Shown: piece after piece, positions 1-7,593 of the stretch
Numbering within the stretch: the first letter of the stretch is position 1
Layout: each line of letters opens with the position of its first letter
From: Solirubrobacteraceae bacterium
Lineage (GTDB): Bacteria; Actinomycetota; Thermoleophilia; Solirubrobacterales; Solirubrobacteraceae
Direction: 5' to 3'
Length of the DNA stretch: 16,922 nucleotides
Assembly: GCA_019683665.1 (NCBI GenBank)
Contig: JADGIB010000041.1
Location: 1 to 16,922, forward strand
Notes under the pieces: model-generated
Database searches by the model: none
Told to the model about the DNA's origin: nothing
Seen by the model: only the letters and a program-made list of their open reading frames with translations
Translations under genes and position numbers: made by a program

Positions 1-1530
1 ACCGGCGCCGCCTACGTCGTCCTCGGCAGCGCGACGCCGCAGAGCGCGACGGGGGGCGGCCCCGGCGCCGGCGCCGTGACGATCACGGGCGACGCGACGA
101 CCGGCGAGCACGTGGCCGCCGTCGGCGACGTCGACGGTGACGGCTTCGACGACGTGGCGGTCCTCGCGCAGTCCGCGGCCTCGATGCGGCCGGCGCACAT
201 CGACGTCGTGTTCGGATCGGGCTCCCCCGAGGACGTCGACCTGACGGTCGGCATCGGGACGCTCGTCAAGCGCATCACCGGACCGGGCATGACCGACCTG
301 GGCGGGTCCGAGAAGCGCGCCCTGGCGTCCCCCGGCGACATCAACGGCGACGGACGCGACGACCTGCTCGTCGCGCAGAAGGCCGGACCGAGGCACGACG
401 ACGCCGTCGTCCACGCGATCTACGGCAGCGGGTCGCGGGCGACGATCGACCTGGCGGCGCTGGGCGAGGGCGAGGCGTTCACGATCACCGGCGTCCGCGC
501 CCAGGCGGGGGGCGCCGGGGTGTCCGGGGCCGGCGACGTGAACGCGGGCGGGCGCGCCGACCTCCTCATCGGCTCGCCGAGCGAGCGCGACGCCAGCGGG
601 GCCGCGTACGTCCTCTACGGCGCGCAGGCCCGGTACCCGACGATCACCGGCCGGGTCGGCCGGCCGCTGTCGGTGACGCCCGCGCTGCAGAGCCTCGGGG
701 CGGCGACCCTGGGCATCGCGCCGGCGCTGCCGGACGGGTTGACGTTCGACCCGGCCACCGGGACGATCAGCGGGACCCCGCTCGAGGCGGCCGACGCGAC
801 CCGCACCGTGACGATCGCCGATGACCGCGGCGTCGCCGAGTCGCCGGTCCGGCTGGCGATCGGCGGATCGGACTGGACGCCGCCGGCCGAGGCGGCCCCG
901 CCGGCCGCCGACGCTCCGCCGGCGGCCCCGGCGCCCGAGGGCGAGCCGCGGGCGCCGGCCGCGCTGCGGGTGGGCGGCGTCCGCATCGCCGGCGGCCGCC
1001 TGCACGCCGCCGCCCGGGGCGAGCCGCGGGCGACCGGCGCGCTGGCGGCGACGTTCCGGGCCCGCGGCCGGACGGTGCGGTTCGACGTCGCGATCCCGCC
1101 GTCCGGGGACATCCGGATCGACCGCCGGCTGCCGGCCGGGCTGCGTCGCGCGTGCAGCGGCACGCTGCAGCTCGGCTACGCGGGCGACGACCGCGTGCTT
1201 CCCGCCGGCGCGCGGCTGCGGGCCGCCGCCGGCGCCGCGGAGCTGAGCCGGCCCGTGGTGCGGGCCGAGGGCGCCGCGTTCACGGTGCGCGGGTCGATCA
1301 GCCGGCGCGCGGCCGGGCGCGGCCGGATCCGCGTCGAGTACGCGGACGCCCACGGCGAGGTCCGCACGGCGACCGGCGTCGCCCGGATCCGCCACGGCCG
1401 CTGGTCGCTGTCGATGGCCCGGCCGGGCGACGCCGCCCCGGGCGCGTCGCTGAGCGTCACCGCCCGCTACGCCGGGTCGCGGGCGCGGGACCTGGCGGGC
1501 GCGCAGACCGTGGCGGCGGTCCGCCTGTAG
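1..1530 (+). CDS. Secreted FG-GAP repeat (integrin alpha-like beta-propeller) protein, 3' part
   Basis: The reading frame is open from base 1, so the gene starts before the window and 509 codons are visible. Three FG-GAP calcium-loop motifs are seen: GDVDGDGFDD (nt 124-153), GDINGDGRDD (334-363) and a degenerate GDVNAGGRAD (532-561) that has lost acidic ligands. These are the last blades of a beta-propeller. After them comes an Ig-like domain of the putative-Ig (He_PIG) type (about nt 637-860, with LPDGLTFDPATGTISGTP), a Pro/Ala-rich linker (about 880-960) and a C-terminal domain of about 190 residues ending GAQTVAAVRL. The same domain order occurs in the next gene, so the two are tandem paralogues. 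FG-GAP propellers are usually extracellular and mediate adhesion or ligand binding. The ligand is unknown. The N-terminus and signal peptide are outside the window. Confidence 0.85.
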   Translation, partial: TGAAYVVLGSATPQSATGGGPGAGAVTITGDATTGEHVAAVGDVDGDGFDDVAVLAQSAASMRPAHIDVVFGSGSPEDVDLTVGIGTLVKRITGPGMTDLGGSEKRALASPGDINGDGRDDLLVAQKAGPRHDDAVVHAIYGSGSRATIDLAALGEGEAFTITGVRAQAGGAGVSGAGDVNAGGRADLLIGSPSERDASGAAYVLYGAQARYPTITGRVGRPLSVTPALQSLGAATLGIAPALPDGLTFDPATGTISGTPLEAADATRTVTIADDRGVAESPVRLAIGGSDWTPPAEAAPPAADAPPAAPAPEGEPRAPAALRVGGVRIAGGRLHAAARGEPRATGALAATFRARGRTVRFDVAIPPSGDIRIDRRLPAGLRRACSGTLQLGYAGDDRVLPAGARLRAAAGAAELSRPVVRAEGAAFTVRGSISRRAAGRGRIRVEYADAHGEVRTATGVARIRHGRWSLSMARPGDAAPGASLSVTARYAGSRARDLAGAQTVAAVRL

Positions 1531-1536
1531 GGGCGA

Positions 1537-1557
1537 GGGGCGGCCTCGCGCCGCCCT
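1537..1557 (+). terminator. Hairpin just after the first FG-GAP gene
   Basis: A perfect 7-bp stem GGGCGGC / GCCGCCC (1538-1544 with 1550-1556) with loop CTCGC starts 8 nt after the stop codon, plus a possible G-U pair outside. No T-run follows, as is common for high-GC actinobacterial terminators. The role is inferred from position. Confidence 0.45.
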
Positions 1558-1568
1558 GGCGCCGGGAG

Positions 1569-1596
1569 ACCTCCCACGTGCCCGCGGAACCTCCCC
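1569..1596 (+). promoter_or_regulatory. Direct-repeat pair A (ACCTCCC, 20-bp period)
   Basis: ACCTCCCA at 1569-1576 and ACCTCCCC at 1589-1596 start exactly 20 bp apart, about two helical turns. The same arrangement recurs at 1799-1826 in front of the intact-looking FG-GAP gene. Pair A has no gene directly after it, only a scrap of an FG-GAP 3' end. It may be the orphaned control region of a deleted copy. The binding factor is unknown. Confidence 0.4.
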
Positions 1597-1707
1597 GGCC
1601 GCTCAGGGAGCCACGGGCCGGGTGCACTCGCCGGCGCCCGCCGCGGCCGGCGCCGCGCGGGGCCGGCCGGGCGTCCGCAGGGGGGGCGGGCGCCGCGCAC
1701 GTCGTCT

Positions 1708-1733
1708 CCGGCGCGCAGACGGTCGCCCGCTGA
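1708..1733 (+). pseudogene. Possible remnant of the 3' end of a deleted FG-GAP paralogue
   Basis: A 15-base stretch (1708-1722, CCGGCGCGCAGACGG) is identical to bases 4339-4353 in the last codons of the downstream FG-GAP gene. It is followed in the same frame by GTCGCCCGC and a TGA stop. The encoded tail SGAQTVAR matches the GAQT-V ends of both FG-GAP proteins (GAQTVAAVRL and GAQTATVVVR). No FG-GAP or Ig coding can be seen in the 110 bp before it. It looks like the last codons of a third tandem copy whose body was deleted. The match is short in a GC-rich background, so this is tentative. Confidence 0.35.
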
Positions 1734-1797
1734 GGACGCGCCGAGCTGGACGCATGGTCGATGCGCGTCGCCGCCTGCGCGGGCGGCGGCGCGCGGG

Positions 1798-1826
1798 AAC
1801 CTCCCAGACGGCGGCGAAACCTCCCA
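1798..1826 (+). promoter_or_regulatory. Direct-repeat pair B (AACCTCCCA, 20-bp period) upstream of second FG-GAP gene
   Basis: AACCTCCCA occurs at 1798-1806 and again at 1818-1826, a 20-bp period identical to pair A. The second copy ends 40 bp before the ATG at 1867. Both pairs are followed by CCGCTC, so the two regions look like copies of one control region. The spacing suits two protein subunits bound on one face of the DNA. The upstream copy reads GGGAACC, which resembles an ECF-sigma -35 (GGAAC), but no matching -10 was found. Confidence 0.45.
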
Positions 1827-1866
1827 TCCGCTCGCGGCCGGCCGCCCGCGATCCGACACGGGCGGC

Positions 1867-4373
1867 ATGAGCAAGCGACGCAAGCTCGGGGCGCTGGGCC
1901 TCGCGGCGGCCGGTGCCATGGCGCTCGGCCCCGCGGCGGCGGAGGCGGCTCCGGGCGAGGTGGACCTGCTGACGCAGGCGAACATCCGCATCGTCGGCGC
2001 CCGCTCCGGCGACTACCTCGGCCAGTCCGTGACGTCGGTCGGGGACGTCAACGGCGACGGGATCGACGACATCGCGGTCTTCTCGAGGGGCTGACCTTCT
2101 CCGCGTACGGGAACGGCGAGATCTGGGTCCTGTACGGGTCGAGGATCCCGGCCGAGCTCGACCTGAGCGACGCGACGAGCCTCGGGGACGCGGGCTTCGT
2201 CATCCACAGCGGGACGGACAGGTACCCGATCCCGGGCCAGGTCGGCCCGGCCGGGGACGCCAACGGCGACGGACTGGCCGACATCGCCGTCATGCGGCAC
2301 GACCTCGGCCAGTCGCACGTCGGGTACGCCACCCACGTCGTCTTCGGCAGCCGCGAGACCGAGGACGTGACGCTCGAGACGCTCGGCGACCGCGGCTACA
2401 CGATCCGGGCGAGCACGAGCGCGCCGACGCCGCTCTCGTGGGTCGCGATGCCGGCGGGCGTCGGGGACTTCAACGGCGACGGGTACGACGACCTCGTGCT
2501 CTCCGGCGCGAAGGGCATCATGGGCCCGGACACCCCCGGCAGGGTGTACGTCGTGTTCGGATCGGCGAGCACCGGGACGGTGTGGCTCGACGCGCTCGGC
2601 GACCGCGGCGTCACGATCACCGGGGCGCCCTCGGACCGGGAGCTCGGGCACACGATCGCGCCGGCCGGCGACTTCGACGCCGACGGTCGGCCCGACGTCG
2701 TGATCGGCACGAGCGGCGGCGGCGCCTACGTCCTGTTCGGCACCGAGTCCCCCGAGAGCAGGCCGATCGACGAGCTCGACGACGGCGCGCTGCGGATCGC
2801 GGGGCTGGAGTCCTCCCGCCTCGGCGAGGTCGTGTCGTCGGCCGGCGACTTCGACGGCGACGGCTTCGGCGACGTGGCGATCACGGCGAAGGCCGGGGAT
2901 CCGGACCAGGTCCGGGTCGTGTTCGGCACGTACGCGCGGCAGGACATCGACCTCGCCGGCGCGCACGCGACGCAGACGACGCGGATCGCGTCGTCGACGG
3001 TCGCCTGGGACGCGCTCGGCGGCGGGAACGCCCTCAGCCTCGCCCCGGGCGGCGACGTGAACGGCGACGGGCTCGACGACCTGCTCCTCGCCGGCCACGC
3101 CGCCGGCGTGCCGGGCACGACGAGGACCTTCGTCGTCTACGGCACCCGGTCGCGGGGCGCCGTCGACCTCGAGCATCTCGGCGACGCCGGATACGCGCTC
3201 CCCGGCCCCGAGCCCGGCGCCACGTTCATGGGCGACCCCACGACGCCCACCGTGGCGGGCGCGGACCTCGACGCCGACGGGAACGCCGACGTCGTCGTCG
3301 GCGCGCTGTGGGGCGCCGGGGGCGCCGGCCGGGTCCTGATCCTCTCCGGCGCCGGCGCGACCTACCCGGAGGTGACGGGCGCGGTCGGCGCGCCGGTCTC
3401 GGTGACGCCGAGGCTGCGCGCGATCGGGGCCGCGTCGCTGCGCCTCTCGCCGGCGCTCCCGAACGGGATGGCGTTCGACGCGACGACCGGCGAGATCTGC
3501 GGCACGCCGGCCGAGCCGGTCGACGACACGTACACGATCCGCGTCCGCGACGACCGGGGGACGGCGTTCTCGACGTTCCCGGTGCGGATCACGGGGACCG
3601 CCCAGGACGGGGCGTCCGGGGCGACGCCCGCGTGCGGCCCCGGCCCGGCGCCGGGGCCCGAGCCGGCGCCGCAGCCTGAGCCGGCGCCGCAGGCCGGGAC
3701 CGGCGGGCGGCCCGAGCCGGCGCCCGCGGCCGGACGCGGCCCGGGCGCGTCCGAGCCGGTCGCGGCCCTGGCCCCGGCCGAGGTCGAGGCGCTCGGCACG
3801 GCGCTGCTGCAGGTCGAGCGGGTGTCGGTCCGCGACGGGCGCCTGCGGGCGGTCGCCCGGGTGCAGGGCGCGACGGCCCGCACGGCCGCCGCCGAGTTCC
3901 GCGCGCGCGGCCGGGTCGTGCGCTTCGCGGCCCCGATCCCGGCGTCGGGGACGGTCCGCATCGATCGCCGGCTGCCCGGCGCGCTGCGCGACGCGACCGG
4001 CGGGACGCTGCGCCTCGCGGTCGCCGGCCACGACGGGGGCCGCGGCGCGAGCGTGCGCCTGCGCGCCGGGGCCAGCCCGGCGCGGCTGAGCCGGCCCGTC
4101 GTGGAGATGGTCGGTCCGCAGCGCGTCGTCCGCGGCACGATCAGCCGGCGGGCGGTCGGCCACGTCGCGGTGCGGGTCCAGTACCTGACCGCGCAGGGCC
4201 GGGTGACGACGGCGACCGGCTACGCCCGGATCCGGGCGGGCCGCTGGTCGGTGTCGATGGCCAGGCCCGGCGACGCCACGGCCGACGGCCCGGTCAAGGT
4301 CATCGCACGCTACGCCGGGTCCGCGCGCCGCGGGCTCACCGGCGCGCAGACGGCGACCGTCGTCGTCCGGTAG
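1867..4373 (+). pseudogene. Secreted seven-bladed FG-GAP protein, frameshifted in blade 1
   Basis: Starts ATG 1867 with a clear Sec signal peptide (MSKRRKLGALGLAAAG, likely cut after AEA). The first frame stops at TGA 2092-2094. Coding resumes at 2091 in the -1 frame and runs to 4373. Restoring one G in the GGGG run 2087-2090 gives an 835-residue protein. It then has exactly seven FG-GAP loops (about residues 58, 131, 201, 269, 329, 397 and 467, for example GDFNGDGYDD), a full propeller with DxDGDG-type calcium sites. An Ig-like domain follows (about 499-575), then a Pro-rich linker with tandem PEPAPQ units, and a C-terminal domain (about 650-835) closely matching the upstream gene. Everything but the single indel is intact, so this may be a recent mutation or a sequence error. 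Its role is probably cell-surface adhesion or ligand binding. The ligand is unknown. Confidence 0.8.
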
Positions 4374-4390
4374 CGACGGTGGCGGAGGTG

Positions 4391-4415
4391 CCGTCCGAGC
4401 AGGTGCGGCGGACGG
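4391..4415 (+). terminator. Hairpin after second FG-GAP gene
   Basis: CCGTCCG (4391-4397) pairs perfectly with CGGACGG (4409-4415) around an 11-nt loop that can form two more inner pairs. It lies 17 nt after the stop codon and has no T-run. Terminator function is inferred from position only. Confidence 0.35.
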
Positions 4416-4709
4416 AGGTCGAGAGCGAGACGACCCGCCGCCGGGCGGGCGGCGCGCTCCTCGTCGCCACCAGGCGCTGGTCGCGGTCGCCCGTGTCCCC
4501 GACGGCCTGCCGCGGCGGGTCCGCGGCGTGCGCCGTCGGGGCGATCGCCGGCCCGGCGAGCGCGACGGTCGGGATGGCGGGGGGAACGCTCGCGATGGCG
4601 TGATCGATCGCCCGGGCGGCCGGCATCTCGAGCGGCCGTCCTTCAAGGATCGGCGCCGGGGGACCGATCTAAGCGAGCGTTGCACCCCAACGACTCCGAG
4701 AACCGCTCG
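4416..4709 (+). other. Intergenic spacer upstream of the protease gene
   Basis: No convincing gene is seen here. A 75-codon open frame (4379-4603) is low-complexity Arg/Ala-rich with no recognisable domain. The notable element is an inverted repeat GATCGG (4648-4653) / CCGATC (4664-4669) with a 10-nt spacer, 40 bp before the protease ATG. It could be an operator or a 5'-UTR hairpin. No clear -35/-10 pair was recognised. Confidence 0.35.
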
Positions 4710-5855
4710 ATGCCTGACCTCCTGACCGCGGCGGCGAGGCGCCCGCTCGCCTGGTTCGCCGGCCTCGTCGCCGCGCTCGCGCTCGCGCTGGGCGGCGCGT
4801 CCGACGCGCTCGCGGCGCGGTTCATCGTCGGCGGCTCGACGGCGAGCATCGCCGACTGGCCCTTCCTCGTCGCGCTCGCCGACGCGGGGGAGGAGGACGG
4901 CTACCAGGCCCAGTTCTGCGGCGGCTCGCTCATCGCGCCGCAGGTCGTCCTCACCGCCGCGCACTGCCTGCAGCCGAACATGGACGTCATCGTCGGGCGC
5001 ACGGTGCTGAGCGAGGACACCGGCGAGCGGATCCGCGTCGTCGAGCAGCACACCCCGCCGGGCTACGACGCGGCCGACAACGTGCCCGACCTGGCCGTGC
5101 TGATCCTCGAGCGGCCCGCGCCGGCGCCGGCGGTCCCGCTGGCCACGCCCGCGGACGCCGCGCTCGAGGCGCCGGGCACCAGGGCCGCGTCGGCCGGCTG
5201 GGGCGTCATCGCGCAGAAGCCGCGGGAGACGTACACCGACGTGCTGCGCGCCGTCACCGTCGTCGTCGCCGCGGGGCGCGAGTGCTCGCGGGTCTACGAC
5301 GCGTGGTCCGACGCGGCGATGCTGTGCACGAAGCCGATCACGCCGTACAACGACACCTGCCAGGGCGACAGCGGCGGGCCGCTCGTCGCGGGCGGGAAGC
5401 TCGTCGGCGTCACCTCGTTCGGGGGCGACGTGTGCGGCAACCCGAAGGAGCCGGGGGCGTACGCCCGCGTCATCCCGTACTACGACTGGATCATGCGGTT
5501 CGTCGGCACGCCGGTCACCGCCGGCCCGGCGCCGGCCGCCGACCTGCCCGCCGCGCAGGCGCGCCGGATCCGGCTGAGGATCGTCCGGGCCCGCTGCGAG
5601 ACCCCGACGCGCTGCTCGGTCGACGTGAAGGCGACCGGCCCGGCCGACCGGCTCGGCGGCGGCATCGTCGTCATCGCCAAGCGCGGCGGGCGCTCGCCGG
5701 TGGAGCGCAAGTCGCTGGCCAACCGGGTGCGGCCCGGCCTGTGGCGCGCGTGGCTGAACATCCCCTACGGCGAGGTGCGCGTCACCGCCGTCGGGCTCGA
5801 CAGCGCCGGCCGGCGCGTCACGCGGCCCGCCCACGCCTGGTACGAGGTGACCTGA
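4710..5855 (+). CDS. Secreted trypsin-like serine protease (family S1A) with C-terminal extension
   Basis: 381 residues from ATG 4710, chosen because it starts a compact signal peptide with a hydrophobic core at about residues 13-30. A TTG at 4680 would only add a polar tail. The mature-type N-terminus IVGG is at 39-42. The catalytic triad is H85 (LTAAHC), D127 (DLAVLIL) and S221 (GDSGGPL). D215, six residues before the serine, is the trypsin Asp189 equivalent and predicts cleavage after Arg/Lys. Cysteine pairs 70/86, 192/206 and 217/242 match the three conserved S1A disulfides. Oddly, the residue before IVGG is Phe (ARFIVGG) rather than Arg/Lys, so tryptic self-activation looks impossible. 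Residues 266-381 form an unrecognised, probably beta-rich extension with a C296/C302 pair. The enzyme is exported; its substrate is unknown. A weak CCCGG/CCGGG hairpin (5859-5872) follows the stop. Confidence 0.92.
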   Translation: MPDLLTAAARRPLAWFAGLVAALALALGGASDALAARFIVGGSTASIADWPFLVALADAGEEDGYQAQFCGGSLIAPQVVLTAAHCLQPNMDVIVGRTVLSEDTGERIRVVEQHTPPGYDAADNVPDLAVLILERPAPAPAVPLATPADAALEAPGTRAASAGWGVIAQKPRETYTDVLRAVTVVVAAGRECSRVYDAWSDAAMLCTKPITPYNDTCQGDSGGPLVAGGKLVGVTSFGGDVCGNPKEPGAYARVIPYYDWIMRFVGTPVTAGPAPAADLPAAQARRIRLRIVRARCETPTRCSVDVKATGPADRLGGGIVVIAKRGGRSPVERKSLANRVRPGLWRAWLNIPYGEVRVTAVGLDSAGRRVTRPAHAWYEVT

Positions 5856-5881
5856 GCGCCCGGAGCGCCGGGGGCCGCGGG

Positions 5882-5887
5882 TACGAT
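5882..5887 (+). promoter_or_regulatory. -10 box (TACGAT) of the zinc-ribbon gene
   Basis: TACGAT lies 10 nt before the codon that aligns with the expected start of the zinc-ribbon protein (5898). TANNNT boxes at this distance also precede the genes at 10659 and 16759, implying leaderless transcription. No good -35 hexamer is visible. Confidence 0.5.
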
Positions 5888-5897
5888 CCCGGCCGCC

Positions 5898-6551
5898 AGG
5901 AGCGAGCGCGTCCACTTCACCGACAACGTCCGCGACCTGTCGAACGCGGAGGGGTACCAGTTCGAGTTCGTCTGCGAGCGCTGCGGCAACGGGTACCGCT
6001 CCGAGTTCGTCCCCGACAAGCTCGAGCGAGGGAAGGGGCTGCTGCGCAGCGCGGGGTCGCTGCTCGGCGGCAAGGTCGCGGACCTGTCGAACGCCGCCTC
6101 GCAGTTCCAGTGGGACCGGGCGACGAACTCGAAGGCGAAGGACAAGGCGCTCGCCAAGGCGGTCGAGGCGTGCAAGGACGAGTTCCGCCAGTGCCGCGGG
6201 TGCGGCGACTGGGTCTGCGAGGCCGTCTGCTGGAACGAGGAGATCGGCCAGTGCCTGACCTGCTCGCCGAGCGTCGCCGAGGAGCTGTCGCGCGCCCAGG
6301 CGCAGGCGCAGGTCGAGCAGATCCAGGAGCGGGTGCGCGAGGTCGACTGGACCCGTGACCTCGACATCGCCGAGCGGGCGAAGGTCACCTGCCCGAGCTG
6401 CTCGGCGAAGATCGACGGCGGCAAGTTCTGCCCGGAGTGCGGGACGAAGCTCGCCCGGTCGGTGTTCTGCACGAACTGCGGGACCGAGATGCCCGACGGG
6501 GCGAAGTTCTGCGGCGAGTGCGGCACGCCGCTGCACGCCGGCGCCGCATGA
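5898..6551 (+). CDS. Multi-zinc-ribbon protein with apparent start-codon loss
   Basis: The open frame encodes, from codon 5898, about 217 residues beginning xSERVHFTDNVRDLS. A first CxxC (VCERCGNGYRSEF) comes early. A Cys-rich central knot (CRGCGDWVCEAVC then CLTC) comes at about nt 6190-6270. A Gln/Glu/Arg-rich probable coiled coil follows, then a C-terminal double zinc ribbon (CPSC...CPEC and CTNC...CGEC). It probably binds three or more zincs and acts as a protein- or nucleic-acid-binding adaptor. The expected start codon is AGG, not ATG, and no ATG, GTG or TTG lies in frame until GTG 6333, which would leave only the double ribbon (72 residues). The conserved coding upstream of 6333 argues that the long form is, or recently was, the real gene. 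Its last bases overlap the next gene by ATGA, so the two are probably co-translated. Confidence 0.7.
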   Translation, partial: RSERVHFTDNVRDLSNAEGYQFEFVCERCGNGYRSEFVPDKLERGKGLLRSAGSLLGGKVADLSNAASQFQWDRATNSKAKDKALAKAVEACKDEFRQCRGCGDWVCEAVCWNEEIGQCLTCSPSVAEELSRAQAQAQVEQIQERVREVDWTRDLDIAERAKVTCPSCSAKIDGGKFCPECGTKLARSVFCTNCGTEMPDGAKFCGECGTPLHAGAA

Positions 6552-7582
6552 GCGGAGCGACATACCCGTGCCGGGTCGACGGCGAGCCGGCGCAGGCGAC
6601 CGTCGGGCGCGAGGCGGTCGAGGCGGCCGGCCGCGCGCTGCCGTACGTGGACCTCGACGACGTGACGCTCGGCGACCACGTCGTCGAGCTGGTCACCTGC
6701 GACGGCGAGCGCCTGACGATCAGCCACCTGGCCCGGGCGCACGACCGCTTCGTGGCCGAGCTGCTGGAAGCGCGCGCGAACGCCCGCCGGGCCGCGCTGC
6801 TGCAGTGGACGGGCGACGCGCCGACGGACCGGTACGTCGCGCGCATGGACGGGCGGGAGGTGCCGGTCCTCCTGTTCGCCGACGGCCTCACGCTCGAGCC
6901 GCACGACGCGCCCCCGACGCACGTCCCGCTGTCGCTCGTGCAGGCGGTCGAGCGGGACGGCTACGCGATCACGCTGCGCGTGCGCGCGGGGGAGGACGTC
7001 GTCGTCCGCGGGCTCGGGCGCCGCACCGACGAGCTCCTCATGGACCTCGACGCGGCGCGGGCGGCGCTCGCCGCGGCGACCGCCGCCGCCTACCGCGGGC
7101 TGTCCGGCGAGCTGGCCGGCCTGTCGGCGCCCGACGGCTGGGCGATCGGCCCCGACGAGGCCGGCGACCGCTGGGACGCGCTGCGCCGCGCCGTCCACGC
7201 GGCCGCCCCCGAGGCGCTCGACCACCTCGCGTCGCTGGCCCGCTCCGAGGTCCACTACGGGATCAAGCGCCAGGCCGGCGGGGCGGTGCTGCCGTTCTGC
7301 CTCGCCCGCGCCGGCGACCGCGTCGCCGTCGAGGGCGCGGGGGAGGAGGGGCGCGCGACGTACGTCTTCCGCTGCCCGGACGTCGACCGCCTCAACCTCG
7401 CCCTGCTCGCCGTGAGCTTCCGCCGCGAGGCCCTCTACCTCCCGGCCGGCCGCCTCGGCCGCTGGCGCCTCGCCGTCCGCACGCTCGAGGTCGTCCGCTG
7501 GGCCCGCGACGCGCTCGTCGCCCGGGTGCCGCACGACGGCGCGTGGGCGGACAAGGTCGCCGCGGCGATGGCCGGAGGCTGA
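6548..7582 (+). CDS. Conserved-looking protein of unknown function coupled to the zinc-ribbon gene
   Basis: 344 residues from ATG 6548. This start makes an ATGA overlap with the zinc-ribbon stop, so translational coupling and a shared task are likely. I do not recognise the family. There is no signal peptide, no membrane helix and no catalytic signature. Two stretches (about residues 31-80 and 110-175) have a similar rhythm of short beta strands followed by a helix (for example LPYVDLDDVTLGDHVVELV, and later YAITLRVRAGEDVVVRGLG then ELLMDLDAARAAL). This suggests, weakly, tandem PH-like folds. The middle is Ala-rich helix. The C-terminal third (about 230-344) is again mixed alpha/beta. It is probably cytoplasmic. 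Convergent with the regulator gene, with 6 bp between stop codons. Confidence 0.75.
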   Translation: MSGATYPCRVDGEPAQATVGREAVEAAGRALPYVDLDDVTLGDHVVELVTCDGERLTISHLARAHDRFVAELLEARANARRAALLQWTGDAPTDRYVARMDGREVPVLLFADGLTLEPHDAPPTHVPLSLVQAVERDGYAITLRVRAGEDVVVRGLGRRTDELLMDLDAARAALAAATAAAYRGLSGELAGLSAPDGWAIGPDEAGDRWDALRRAVHAAAPEALDHLASLARSEVHYGIKRQAGGAVLPFCLARAGDRVAVEGAGEEGRATYVFRCPDVDRLNLALLAVSFRREALYLPAGRLGRWRLAVRTLEVVRWARDALVARVPHDGAWADKVAAAMAGG

Positions 7583-7593
7583 GCGCGCTCAGC
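7578..7593. terminator. 16-bp palindrome spanning both convergent stop codons
   Basis: GCTGAGCGCGCTCAGC is perfectly self-complementary and contains the TGA of the plus-strand gene (7580-7582) and that of the minus-strand regulator (7589-7591). It could fold as a 6-bp stem with a CGCG loop on either transcript and act as a compact bidirectional terminator. No T-run is present. Confidence 0.4.

Noticed and set aside
2080..2100. Programmed -1 ribosomal frameshift in the second FG-GAP gene
   Set aside because: The site TCG AGG GGC TGA is not a canonical slippery heptamer, and I see no clear downstream stimulator. A mutation or sequence error is simpler.
4379..4603. Small open frame of 74 codons after the second FG-GAP gene
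   Set aside because: Starts within 6 bp of a stop codon with a hairpin inside it, and has no domain pattern, Shine-Dalgarno or hydrophobic structure.
4680..4709. TTG start giving the protease ten extra residues
   Set aside because: The added residues (HPNDSENRS) are polar and would precede the signal peptide; ATG 4710 gives a standard secretion signal.
2013..6563. A very long open frame on the minus strand (about 1500 codons)
   Set aside because: It runs antisense to the FG-GAP and protease genes, which have clear domains. Its translation is low-complexity Arg/Ala/Asp/Leu-rich, the typical mirror of GC-ending codons.
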